The position numbers and the translations under genes were made by a program. A stretch of DNA of 64,000 nucleotides, from assembly GCA_963978905.1 (NCBI GenBank), contig OZ022261.1, positions 1,861,992 through 1,925,991 on the forward strand, in the 5' to 3' direction. Shown here piece by piece: positions 1-10,867 of the stretch. The first letter of the stretch is position 1. Every line of letters begins with the position of its first letter. The stretch is from Trichostrongylus colubriformis. Taxonomy: Eukaryota; Nematoda; Chromadorea; Rhabditida; Trichostrongylidae. A model generated the notes under the pieces. It searched no databases. It was not told the DNA's origin and worked only from the letters and a program-made list of their open reading frames with translations.

Positions 1-667
1 AAAAAGACGTGGTCGCTGAGTCGTTCTCGATAAATCAAGTAAAGAAGGAAGGCAACATGCATAAGCAAAAAATGGTTCGTTTCCTTCACGTATAAATACG
101 CTTCACATAATGCGAACTTATGCAAATGAGGTTGCCTTGAGGCTTTTATTCGGGTATAGATTGTCTGCGCCGCTCGACTCGGTTTTAATTATGGAAAACA
201 TATCTTGTTCACTACTGTGCGTGTCGTTGCGGGTCATTCACGTTTTACGACGGTGCCGTGTGAAATTGGATCATAGAATGCAGTGAAAATCTTGAAGCAC
301 AACTGTCAACATTGATTCCAATTCTCGTAATTGGTTGTATAATTAGTTGATAGGTCTTGTATATAAATATAACCCTCTGTTAGACCTTGATTTCGTCATC
401 CATCCGAAGTATCCCTATGACAGTATCGAATTCCGAGGATTATGTGTGTAATAAGATAATTTCATGCTGATTCTTTGCCGACTTGACGTCATTTCAGTGC
501 AATTCATGTGGAACTAATTGCCTGTAATCAGTCTTCTTTGAGTCATTTTTGTTCCTTGTTTAATTAGATTATTTTTGTTCAATTAGTAGAGCTCTCTGAA
601 AATTCGCTTGTTACGTGGGGCAGCAAGAGGGATAACTTGATCGATTGTTGAAAATTAAAGGCACCGG
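1..667. other. Intergenic, nothing identified
   Basis: AT-rich sequence. I see no coding-like open frame, no terminal inverted repeats and no RNA gene on either strand up to the dispersed repeat that begins near 668. Confidence 0.5.
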
Positions 668-1066
668 GAGGAGTAAGAAGAAAGTGAGAACTAGGAATAC
701 AAGTTCTCTGAAAGCAAACCATTCATTTTAGAAGGGGTGATGTGTAGCGAAACTCGCATTGAAAATGCGCGGTTCGGGGTCTCATCACGACCCCGCAGCA
801 TTGTTGTCGTCCGGCCGTCGTCCTGCAGCCACGCAGCCGGACGAGTTGCCGGCGAAGGTGGGCAGCGTTTGCGGTTTGCTGATTTACCCTCTCCGCCCGT
901 CTGCGGTCTACCCCGGCTAGTGACGCAGAGGGGTGCGAGAGAGAAGGGGGGATTTAGTTTTTTCGCCGTGTTATCTCATTCTTTCGCTACTGTGACATTG
1001 CTGAGCACCCTACTTTCATATTTCACAGCCTACCGATTTTACTTCTTCCGGTGTCTTCGCAGAAAA
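668..1066 (+). repeat. Dispersed repeat family A, copy 1
   Basis: About 400 bp that recurs at 28711-28990, at 42876-43066 and as a short piece near 50590-50660. Shared landmarks are a GGGAGG..GTGAGAACT start, a segment reading GCGAAACT..AT, the phrase CCCCGGCTAGTGACGCAGAG and, in copies 1 and 3, CTGAGCACCCTACT near the end. An open frame of 113 codons (737-1078) runs through this copy, but since the same peptide appears in other copies in changing frames I read it as a by-product of the repeat, not a gene. The repeat has no clear terminal inverted repeats, so its class is unknown. Confidence 0.7.
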
Positions 1067-1762
1067 GGTGGCGAATGACACGAGAGCGAAAGGAAGATAA
1101 ATGGACGAGGCCGAAAATGGCTGTAATAGAGTTCTTGTTCTTCTCATCGACTTCTGTGGGAGAATTGTTTTTTAGTGGCCTAGTGAGCGGGTCACGTAAA
1201 CCTGCAATATGTGGCGATTAGCTCGGCACGTAATGCGGTCACTGTTAGTTCTTAAGACTTCGTCGAGAAATCTGCCGAACAACCTCCCTACCACGTCCTA
1301 AAAACTATCGTCTCAAGGCGGCGGAGAGCGAGGTGTTTGTTGTCGCTTTGTCAGAATAGTAAAAATGGGTATTTGTCATAACTCCCTCCAGAAAACCGAA
1401 AACCGCGCTAAGTGAAATGGAGAAGGCTTGGTATGTTCTGAAATAATGGAGAAGATTAAGGAGAATGAACCTGAACAACATCTAACGTCCTCTGAGCCAC
1501 TTCTGTTCACAAACCCACCGAGGGTTAGTGCAACCCCTCAGTCATGCAGACCGGTTAGATGGACCGCTAATGTAATTACATCGCTAATATCGGTCAAACT
1601 GGCGGTTTTTGAGAGGTACTTTGTCAACGGATTGCTGATGTCGGTGCAAGACATGCGAGGAATGCAATACTGTTAGCTCAGGTAGCAAAAGCACACATCC
1701 CTAGATTCTGAGGGGCCTTGAAGGGCTGTTTTTTCAAATAGTACTGTCACCAGATATCCGAC

Positions 1763-2063
1763 CTCTTTAAAGCATACCGTCCCTCGCTAAGGTGGCGCCA
1801 CATGAATATTTCTCACACAGTGATCATTCACTTTACGTCACGTTCATTCACGTTCTCTTTAAAGCATACCGTCCCTCGCTAAAGTGGCGTTCATTCACGT
1901 TCGTCACGTTCATTCACGTTCTCTTTAAAGCATACCGTCCCTCGCTAAAGTGGCGTTCATTCACGTTCGTCACGTTCATTCACGTTCTCTTTAAAGCATA
2001 CCGTCCCTCGCTAAAGTGGCGCCACATGAATATTTCTCACACAGTGATCATTCACTTTACGTC
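1763..2063 (+). repeat. Tandem array, 66-bp unit (4 copies)
   Basis: Four units each start with CTCTTTAAAGCATACCGTCC at 1763, 1855, 1921 and 1987. The spacing is 92, 66 and 66 bp. Units 1 and 4 carry a longer tail (GCCACATGAATATTTCTCAC and on), whereas units 2 and 3 carry a short GTTCATTCACGTT tail, so the array looks like an internal duplication bounded by two long units. A 146-codon open frame (1792-2232) crosses the array and the next MITE and is an artefact of the repetition. The array joins directly onto the MITE at 2064. Confidence 0.9.
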
Positions 2064-2379
2064 TTGGGTGTGGACACATATGTCGAATTTTCGCTTTGCG
2101 ACGTCGCACTCGCAGTGCCATCAGCACAACTTGCCGCGGTCGGTTGGAATTCCGCTCAGAAGGCAAGGATCTGCTACCATGGAGGTCCTTCAAGAGATAG
2201 CTGTTTATCTCATCATTATTCAAAAACAATAACTTTTGTACCCTAAAAAGGACAAATAGTAACACAAAAAGTGAAAGGGACCTTAGCATTACACCATAAC
2301 AATCGCAGTGTACGCAATCACACTCGAAGGAAATACGTCGCTCGCCGCGCGAAAATTCGTCATGAGTGTACACACCCAT
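2064..2379. mobile_element. MITE family B, copy 1
   Basis: Starts GGGTGTGGACACATATGTCG and ends with the imperfect reverse complement (..CATGAGTGTACACACCC). The inside matches, in inverted orientation, the element at 33584-33950: both share GACGTCGCACT, an AACTTGCCGCGGTC-like block and a GGAGGTCCTTCAAGA-like block. No transposase is encoded, so it would depend on an enzyme supplied elsewhere. No convincing target-site duplication is visible at this copy. Confidence 0.8.
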
Positions 2380-3177
2380 ATGTCTCCAGTGACTATCATT
2401 GAAGAATTATGTGAGCTCACCGACAAAGGCTTCCATTATGGACCCCCGTCACAATAACGATCCAAGAACCTTACTTTTGCTATTCCTTCCGCAACCTCCT
2501 ACACTCTTTGCATAAATTAATTCACGATTTGTTGTTCTCTCTCACTAACAGAGTACCGCCTCAAGCGCTGTTTATTCGTCTGCGCTCCAACTTTAGCTCG
2601 GCAGCGTATGCACATGACGGAAGGTGCAAATTGGACGAAAATCATGACTGTCTGGACTCAAGCATAGGTCTTCGTTTCAAACCGAACAGACAATAGCCGA
2701 AAAATGATGGAAATTGAATCTTTTTACAAATTACTTCCCTTTCAGTTTCGCCACATTCAGTACATCCTGTGTATCATATCATTCCAAAACCCACCATTCC
2801 GACATATCACATCTTTCCGATCTTTCAGATTAACCCTATGTAACCTCGCATTGTACTGCACATGAACATATCATATTCTCTTCAGATTTTATGAAAGAAA
2901 TGCCTAAATGACCTGTGCAGGAATTAGCTAGTCAGCATTACGTCTGTGTCTGGGCTGCAATCATCAGTGTTTTCTGCACCATCACACAACTTCTTTAGGC
3001 ATACTGCTCTCACTAACCAGTTGAGGTAGAATAGACACACAGTATGCACCCTTTCGCTTACGGTACCTTGTATGCAAAAATTATACACGTTAGATCGCCA
3101 AACCATCTAGCCCTGCATACGGTACACGTCTCGGAGGAGAGGGACACGGGGTAACGCTTGGTGGGTTCGCGTGGAAG
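2380..3177. other. Intergenic, nothing identified
   Basis: Open frames are short (60-62 codons), with no recognisable product and no splice-bounded exon pattern. No repeat structure was seen. Confidence 0.4.
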
Positions 3178-3396
3178 AGTGCTTCCTATCTTCTAGGGCC
3201 TTTGATTTTATTGTATGTGCAGCTGCGTTTATGTTCCCATGACCCACAAATCCATCTTTCATGAATCCTCACACCATGGGACATATGTCCCTCTCTTGTT
3301 GTGTAAAGATTTATGAAAGATGGATTTGTGGTTTATGGGAACTTATACACAGCTACACATACAATAAAATCGAAGCCCATAGAAGATGGGAAGAAC
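3178..3396. mobile_element. Palindromic MITE-like hairpin
   Basis: Two inverted arms of about 85 bp, 3178-3262 and 3312-3396, enclose a loop of about 50 bp. Arm landmarks are TTGATTTTATTGTATGTG on the left and its complement CACATACAATAAAATCGA on the right, plus ACAAATCCATCTTTCAT near the loop. A transcript would fold into a long stem. There is no open frame of note. Confidence 0.8.
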
Positions 3397-4105
3397 TATC
3401 GATCATATCAGACAGGTGCCTCCCTCATGTACCCCCTAAGTTGATTACTGATTCATTATTTATTGGTTCCACCGTGATTTCCCTCATCTGTTGCTTCTGA
3501 GATGATCTGCTCATAAACCGAACAAAAGGAATCGTACGCTGTGGCTATCTTTTTTTACAGTAACATTGTTTTACCCCTCTCCCCATACCCCCATAATGTG
3601 GCAGCTCTCCTCCATCATGTGGTGTGGAAGGGGGTGAGGGTCAAGGCAAAAGGAGCACAGCACTGACATGCAATGTGCTACTTGCAGCAACAAATGTTGT
3701 AGCGGTATCGTTGCAACTTTCCACGGTACAGACCAAGGTACAGCTCATGGGTGGTGCAAGTCTTTTGTACTTTTGAAATTGACTAGTCTCTTTGACAGAA
3801 AACTTGAATTTTTGCTCCACCCAAAGTGTGCGAAGGGAGAAACAACAGGAACAACATAGGGTTACACACCAGTCGTGGAGTGGTACAGAAAGCGAAGTGG
3901 CCGTAGCAGTTATACAAGATGTTCAAGAGCCCTGCCGCATTGTGCACTCTGGTGCTGTAACTACTTGCGTAGTTACCACCATGGCGACCAGACGATCGCA
4001 CCCACATCTGTACCACAATTTTTATAACTGCATATGCAGTGTCTGAAGGTATCACGAAATCCAATGAATGCTCTGTACATGCCGCCTATTGGATCGATAT
4101 GCTCT
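3397..4105. other. Intergenic, nothing identified
   Basis: Overlapping short open frames lie on both strands at 3783-4064. None resembles a known protein and I see no exon-like boundaries. Confidence 0.35.
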
Positions 4106-5514
4106 CTTCTTCAACAACTAAGTCTCCACCATAAAGGCAAGTTCCCTTTAGACACAGAAATGTCATCCCTGTAATGCTTACATCCATATTAAACTCCTTG
4201 TCCAACCCGCGCCATGTACGTTACGCCGTCCCAAACAAGGGCGAAAAAAGTCTACGCTCGGTGGTCGTGGGGCAGTAGGGGCGAAAGAACCTGCTCCATC
4301 TTTAGGTTCTTCTCGGTTGTTCGCTTCCTAAAGAAAAAAACCAATGTGTAGACCTGGAAAGGAAGCGAACAACCGAGAAGAACCTAAAGATGGAGCAGGT
4401 TCTTGAGCTCGCACTCTGCCACCACTTGAACTGTACTGAACTGCATCGGGTAAAGACGGCGCAGTCGACTGTTCTGTGCTTTGTAGGCATTTGCTGGAGG
4501 TTCGATCGAAAAGATTTCGCCTTTGGTGCGGTGCGTGCCATTGATCGCCAACCGAACTATCGCACAGATGAATATTCAACCCCCGTAGCATCGGATTCAC
4601 GCAAGCAAACAGTGCCTGCAAGAGATGGTCGTGGGGGGGGAGGGGGTGGCAGGGTTAGCTGAAGAGAATTTCCCAATTGCCAGGGATGCTGTGACAACTG
4701 TCCTCAACTTTGACGAAAATTACGCCGAAAACGGGGAAAAACCCCGCTCGCATGGACGTCCCCTTGAGTGCATTGCGCTGCGCTATAGTATCACCCCTAC
4801 GAGGGGTTTGAGAATTGTTGTGAACCCAGCACCGTACCCTTGATCACCTTCCTACCTTCGTAACGCATAACGCCTATGCGAACCTAGCCCATACCTCTGA
4901 AGCCTAGTCAGATTGAGTGAGTACCATCTCTTGGGTGTAGATCTACATGAGCCTGACGAACATTCATGGAAGCGAAAGGGATTGACCCCGAAATCCACAC
5001 AAGCTTCTGCACTGATTGTGCTGAAATGCCTATATCGAAAGCGTACAAATGGCACATGGGGTGGCAGTGTGAGGGCCAAGAACCTGGTCCATGTTCTTGG
5101 ATGTTTAGTTATTTTGCTTAGATCGGATCTCCACCAATATCCACGCAGCAAAAAATCGTCGACTGCGCTGTATTGGCCCGATGCAGTTCAATGTGGTGGC
5201 AGAGTGCGGGCTCAAGAACCTGGTCCATCTTTAGGTTCTTCTCGGTTGTTCGCTTCCTTTCCAGGTCTACACATTGCTTTTTTTCTTTGGGAAGCGAACA
5301 ACCGAGAAGAACCTAAAGATGGACCAGGTTCTTGAGCCTCTACTGCCCCACGACCACCGAGCGTGGACTTTTTTCGCCCTTGTTTGGGCGACGGCGTAAC
5401 GTACATGGCGCGGGTTGGACAAGGAGTTTAATATGGACGTAGGCATCACAGGGATGACATTTCTGTGTCTGAATGAAATTTACCTTCATGGTGGAGACTT
5501 AGTTGTTGAAGAAG
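4106..5514. mobile_element. Foldback element with ~370-bp arms
   Basis: Left arm 4106-4475 and right arm 5145-5514 are near-perfect reverse complements, starting CTTCTTCAACAACTAAGTCT and ending with its complement. Each arm itself contains a second hairpin built on AACCTAAAGATGGA(G/C)CAGGTTC and GAAGCGAACAACCGAGAAGA, at 4289-4410 on the left and 5210-5335 on the right. The 670-bp centre has only short open frames and no recognisable transposase. The whole would fold into a nested cruciform. This looks like a non-autonomous foldback transposon. Confidence 0.8.
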
Positions 5515-5835
5515 GGCTTGCACCGAGCTGTAGAAGGCAAGTACACGGCATTCGTTGGTTTTCGTGATGCCTCCGCACACTATATGTATGCGGCAAAAAA
5601 TCAGGTGACACGTGGTTGCGAGCGGTGACGTCACCGGCGGAAACTCCTAACACAACCACTGCACCATAGAAAACACTACAACAACATCTCGTAAGAGTGT
5701 TACGACCACATTGCATTCTGTATCACTCCACAACACTAATTTGATCGGTATCCTCAGTTTCTTTGCACGCTTTACGAAGAAGATAAAGATTCGTCGAGAG
5801 ACAAGTCGACCTCAAAGGCACAAAATGTTTGCAGC

Positions 5836-6125
5836 ACCTGAGAATTGAACTCGGGTCTGCACCAGGGAAGGGCAACAACACCGCTGCACCATTGATGCCA
5901 CGAACTGACACTGCATGCGAGCACTATGACCTCTCCCCACCCTTCCCACACCACAATCACCATATTCTAGCGATGCCCAGATGCATATGATCTGCCGGAG
6001 GAAGTTAGCCCATTTCAAAAACAATTGCACCTAGTGGAAGTTGAACCCGGGTGTGTATCGTGGGAGGGCACAATGAAACCTCAGCACCATTGGTGCTACA
6101 AACATAACATCGCAAGCAAGCGCTA
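5836..6125 (-). repeat. Dimeric tRNA-derived SINE-like repeat
   Basis: Two related units about 200 bp apart read on the minus strand. Unit one (about 5895 down to 5836) has an A-box-like GGTGCAGCGGTG and a B-box-like GAGTTCAATTC. Unit two (about 6101 down to 6031) has AATGGTGCTGAGG and a better B-box, GGGTTCAACTTCC. Both are followed in + orientation by a matching GC(A/G)CTATGAC segment (5921 and 6119). The box spacing fits a tRNA-like pol III promoter. It is not a functional tRNA: no clean cloverleaf or anticodon stem can be drawn. Confidence 0.5.
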
Positions 6126-6780
6126 TGACATTTTTCCCTTTTTCATACCACAAACATGATGGCAGGGCATGAGGGGGTTGGGGCATGTCAGTGTGCCTGT
6201 ATAACGACAGTGTACATGCCTAAATTACAGCATGAGTGTTTAAGAGAAGTTATGTGTGTATGCAATCAGCTTAACTAAACAACCTCAGGCGGAGTGAGTG
6301 GTAGTACTGGCTGTTGTAGCATGTAGGGAAATATTCTAAGCACATTCCATAAAATTAAGACCCCCTAGTGGCCATGTTGTCTGTCTGATATCCTTTTCTA
6401 CAAGGATCCACCGAGCATATTCCGATTGCCTCACCCCCATTTATCGTGCAACGTACAGCACGCAAGATGCTATGGAGGGTTCAATGTGTACAATTGGTTG
6501 CATATTGGACAATTGGTGTACGATCTCAACACGATGCTGGGGGCATCGCGAGGAGAGGGGGGGGGGCGGGGGAGGTGGTAACATAACTTATGGTATAGAT
6601 TTAGTACCTGAACTGTGCGATGGTGGTGAGAATTAAGCAGAGGCTATGTATGCAATATACGCAAAATATATTGTACTGGGAGGAGGGAGAGGTAGGTATA
6701 ACAGTGCACATACGCGCATATATACCTAGATACCAAGGTTACATGACGAGAGTTCATGAAAAATGTATGTATACAATCAG
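6126..6780. other. Intergenic with G-rich tract
   Basis: Holds a G-run near 6558-6575. Otherwise no gene or repeat that I can identify. Confidence 0.4.
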
Positions 6781-7200
6781 ATCGCTTGAAGGAATTGTGC
6801 ACGGAGAATGAGTGTCTCTGTTATCCATACATTTATCTTGTATTCGCCCAATAAAGGCCGCATGCAAGATTTCACGCGAGAAAGTGTGAATCCAGCCAAG
6901 ACACAGCTCCTCAAAGTGGTGGCCGAGGGGCGGGGCCTACAGAGTGAGTGTCCGCCCCGTCGTCCGCCGCCGTCGGAGACGCATACTGGGAACAGAAAGT
7001 TGGATTAACAATCTGATTCTTCGTCTCTGACCGCTGGGAACGGGCATTTACTCTGAGGTCGCGCCCCTCGGCCACTAATTTGAGGAGCTGTATCTCAATC
7101 GGATTCTCATTTTTTGCGTAAAACTTTGCATGCTGCGCTTATTAGGCAAATACAACATAAAAATATGGGTGACAGAGAAACTCATTTTTCCGCGATTGAA
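6781..7200. mobile_element. Foldback MITE family G, copy 1
   Basis: One of three copies of a ~430-bp palindromic element (others at 24030-24480 and 26145-26575). The left part has AAGGAATTGTGCACGGAGAA, then TTATCTTGTATTCGCC and GGCCGCATGCAAGATTTC. The right part has the complement: AAACTTTGCATG, GCAAATACAACATAAAAATA, CTCATTTTTCCGCG. The centre is GC-rich and includes GTCGGAGACGCA. This copy is the most diverged of the three. Confidence 0.75.
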
Positions 7201-9490
7201 ATAGCCAACCAGTGAAGGAGTGGTGGTGCTGGCTCTTGTGGTATGCAGACAGGTATTCTATGCCCATCTACAAAGAGGTAGGGGACCAGTAGCCTGGTTG
7301 TCTGTTTCACCACAGATACTGATTCACGTTGTTTTACCATGTGATTTTCGCAGAAGTGTGCTCTAGCCCAGCTGGTGTTATAATTAGCCACTCTGCACCA
7401 CTTCACATGTTGCTAATTCTTGATTTTGACGCCACAGACTTCGGAGCAGGCTCACTTCCTTTTAGCGACATTCGCCTTTCGCTTCTATTCATCCTTTTGC
7501 GTGTCGGCAGATTTCTTTGGCACAATCTAACGAACTTTCTGAACCCGTGAATCGTCGCGAAGGCTCAGCCCACTGTATCATAATTATCTTCTTGGAATCT
7601 CTACCTGCTGCCTAATCCTACCATACTGATATTTTTTAATGAGCGACATCTGAATAACTGCGAGTTCTTTATTTGAAATGTGCTTCCTATCAGTTTCACT
7701 TCAGCCATTTCTAAGACACACCAAACTTCAAGCGCTTTCTCATGATTCCTTCATTCAACAATGAAACGTTCACGTGTGCAAAGATAATGAAGGTAATATT
7801 CGTTGTTCTCTCTGCCTGAAACTGTGTGCGAATATGTACAGATGACGAGGAACACACTTGGACATTCGTCTTTTGCAAATATGTTACAACTTGCAACTGA
7901 AATCAGTTCTTGTTACTTTCTCTTGATAGCAAAGGTCGTAAATAACGCCTTAGAGAGAGAGAGAGCTGTAAAGAAGACATCTGCACGCATACGCATGTGC
8001 CGAATCCTAGCCAGTGGTGTGAATTGTTTTCAACTATGATTATTGGCTACACTCTACGAGAAATTGTTCTCATTCCACTGCATCACTATCAAATGCCCCT
8101 GAGTCGCTTGTGAATTTCTTTTGCTATGTCCTGAATGTCTCCTGAGATCGTAAATTGTAGCCATCATTTTCATAAGTAACTTGACCTCGACACCATTCAA
8201 TTATAACAATCATAAAAATCGTAGATTACTCAAAAAATGTATTTTTGTTGGATCTTAGCCTGTGGGATCTCTAAAAACGCTGATCACGAACATGACGTCC
8301 ATTTTTCACGTTGGTGACAACTGAGCAACATTTGCATTAAATTGACACAGTAACTTTTTTACCAAATTTTTTTCAAAACTTCTATATAGGGTCAATTCAA
8401 TTTCCTGATCCTGAACACAGCATTCCAAGAGCAAGCGTTATTTAGCGTGAGTACGGTCACTAGTGAAGAAGACTGGCGCCATTCTGGTTGCTAATTTTGT
8501 TGGGGGTCTTTCATTTTCACGGTGTCGTCTCTCACCAAAGCCATCAATCTGCACATTTAAGCGTATATTTTTGCCTATGCCTTGGTGGATTGCATTAAGT
8601 TCCTTCTCCTCCAAAAGTTTATGAAAGAATATCGCCCGGACAGTGACCACATTGGTGTGGGCCCCTTACTTCTATTGGCACCCCATTCCGGTTGAACGGC
8701 GTTTGCGCCGAAAGTGAATATGATATTCGCAATCAGGATAGTAAACAGCCACATGCGTGAGTCTTAGGCAAATTCCATGAGAAAAATACGTTGCACCAGT
8801 TTAGTACAATTGGCGAAAAGTGGCGCCAACGCAAAAAAAAAAGACGGATGCATATTCGGAATATGCACCCCCGGTACCACTTATGGATGAAATTCGATCA
8901 AAATTAACTTCTTAATTAATCGCGGTATGTGTTGTTTTAATAGTGGAATAGTTGATGTTCACGGCTGAAGATAACGCATTCTATCGCCATCGATTTCGCT
9001 TTTGCTTTTTACAAAAAAATTACATATTGGAAAAGCAAAGATTAGAACCACCTATTCGGCGATGTTCATTTTGCACATTGTGCTTTATTTTTTTCTTTGC
9101 GATTCCATATCATCAAAATTTTTCAATTTCCAATAAAGATAGCATTTAAGGGATCCTTTGCTCAGCGGAGGATTTTACATTGGTGTATTATGCGCAGCTT
9201 TTCATAAAGAGCAGTCGAAGCAAGCGGGACTCTTTAACGAGCGCAGTAGGCTCGCTTCCTTCCGGTTGCACAAGTCTCGCGATTTCGACGCCACACTCCA
9301 CATCCCGTGCTTTCCAGTTACATGCAAGCTAACTAGTTGGATTGTGTACGGTAGGCCATTGGTCACTGTAGTCAGCATCTGATACCTTCTTTTCCTTTTT
9401 TCCGCGTACATTTTGCATACCTCACCTCCACTGTACATGAACGTTCTAACCACACATAAATTGTATTCGCAACCTATTTCGAGATTTTTT
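7201..9490. other. Intergenic, upstream of the GPCR
   Basis: Low-complexity AT-rich sequence with short open frames only. A short GA microsatellite lies near 7950. No gene or repeat is supported. Any promoter for the receptor gene would be here, but I cannot point to one. Confidence 0.35.
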
Positions 9491-9499
9491 TCAGAAGTG
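9485..9499 (+). promoter_or_regulatory. Probable spliced-leader acceptor of the GPCR gene
   Basis: The tract TTTTTTTCAG ends at 9494, five bases before the start codon at 9500, with no coding exon that needs it upstream. In nematodes this position and sequence fit an SL1 trans-splice acceptor. It also supports 9500 as the true start. It could instead be an ordinary acceptor for a 5' untranslated exon. Confidence 0.6.
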
Positions 9500-10867
9500 A
9501 TGAACTCAACGTCACCGAGTGGCGCAGCAACTGTGGCCAACATCGCCTACTGTTACGTATTGCCTGTGGTTTGTGCCGTGGGGATCATAGGTATGCAACA
9601 TCACGATATCTGTAAGAAAATGCACAAAATTTCCCATACAACTGCAACTTACAGGCAATATCACGAATCTCATTGTATTGGCTAGCCGACGATTACGGGC
9701 TGTCTCTTACATGTATCTCAGAGCTTTAGCAGTTGCAGATTTATTATGTATGATATTTGTGCTGGTCTTCGTCACAACTGAAATCCTCACGAAGAATGGC
9801 GCCCCCATAAACCAGTACAAATTGTACCAAATCTACCAATGTCACTTCATGCTAACTCTTATCAACTGGGCGCTCGGAGCTGGTGTATACGTTGTGGTTG
9901 CACTGTCAATGGAACGATATATTTCCATCGTATTTCCTATGCATTTCCGTGCATGGAATTCACCGAATCGTGCGCTAAACGCAATTATCATTGCCTTTAC
10001 GATACCTGCATTATTGTACATACCGTATGCAATCACACGATATAAGAGCGTGGAAAAATATGACGAAAATGTAAACGCAATCATATACAAAGTTGACGAT
10101 CATCAAGTGTACAGGACCATTTCATGGCAGGTGCTCATCCTATTACATTACTTTTTCTTTTTATTTTCTGATACCCCATTATTACAGATTTATAAATGGA
10201 CACGAGAAACTATTCTGAGGTTTCTGCCGATTATGCTACTCTCCATACTCAATATTCAAATTATGATTGCATTTCGAAAACGTCAAAAAATGTTTCAGCA
10301 GTTGACAAAAAGGAAAGAGCAAGGGGCCCACAAGGTGATCACGTTAAGCACAGATCCTCTATGAAAACGCTTATTACAGTATTCACTGTTTCAGGATGAT
10401 ACTTTAATGTACATGCTGGGAGGTACCGTATTCATGTCGCTGCTTTGCAACATTCCGGCCGCAATCAATCTGTTGCTCATAGATGAAGTGAGTAAAACTG
10501 AAAAGCACTACGCTGTTTTCAATCTAATCATCGTGACATTCAGGCACTCAAACGGCGGCTCGACTACCAAATATTCCGAGCTGTGGCCAATATTCTCGAG
10601 ATTACTAATCATGCCTCGCAATTCTACGTGTTCTGCGCGTGTTCAACCGACTACAGAATAACTTTCTTACAAAAATTCCCCTGCTTTAAGAAAACCTACA
10701 ACAACAGGTCCCGTCTTCGATCTTTCGTCAGGCGAACCCAATCAGCTATAACACGAGAAAACGAGAGCTCCGATCATCCGTCATCGAGCCCTAAGGTACA
10801 GTTGGTTAAGATTTCATCTAAAGAGGATTTTATTGGTAGAAATTACAAAAGTAAAAGTTTCCGATGA
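9500..10867 (+). CDS. Rhodopsin-like GPCR, FMRFamide-receptor-like (5 exons)
   Basis: Exons 9500-9590, 9655-10130, 10188-10334, 10395-10487 and 10544-10867 join with matching phases into 376 codons plus stop; introns are 56-64 nt with GT..AG ends. Seven hydrophobic segments can be placed. TM1 ends in GNITNLIVL, TM2 holds LRALAVADLLCM (the conserved L-x-x-x-D), TM3 ends in MERY in place of DRY, TM5 is followed by FRKRQKMFQ, TM6 holds CNIPAAINLLL, and TM7 reads NHASQFYVFCACS followed by TDYR, where NPxxY is lost as is usual in nematode peptide receptors. A cysteine before TM3 is present. The ligand is likely a FMRFamide-like or other short neuropeptide, and the protein would sit in the plasma membrane of neurons or muscle; that is inference from family. 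I cannot name the exact orthologue. The C-tail is Ser/Arg-rich. Confidence 0.85.

Noticed and set aside
737..1078. 113-codon + strand ORF as a gene
   Set aside because: It lies in dispersed repeat A; similar peptides appear in different frames at the other copies.
1792..2232. 146-codon ORF as a repeat protein
   Set aside because: Its repeats are just the 66-bp tandem DNA units, whose length is a multiple of three; it then runs into a MITE.
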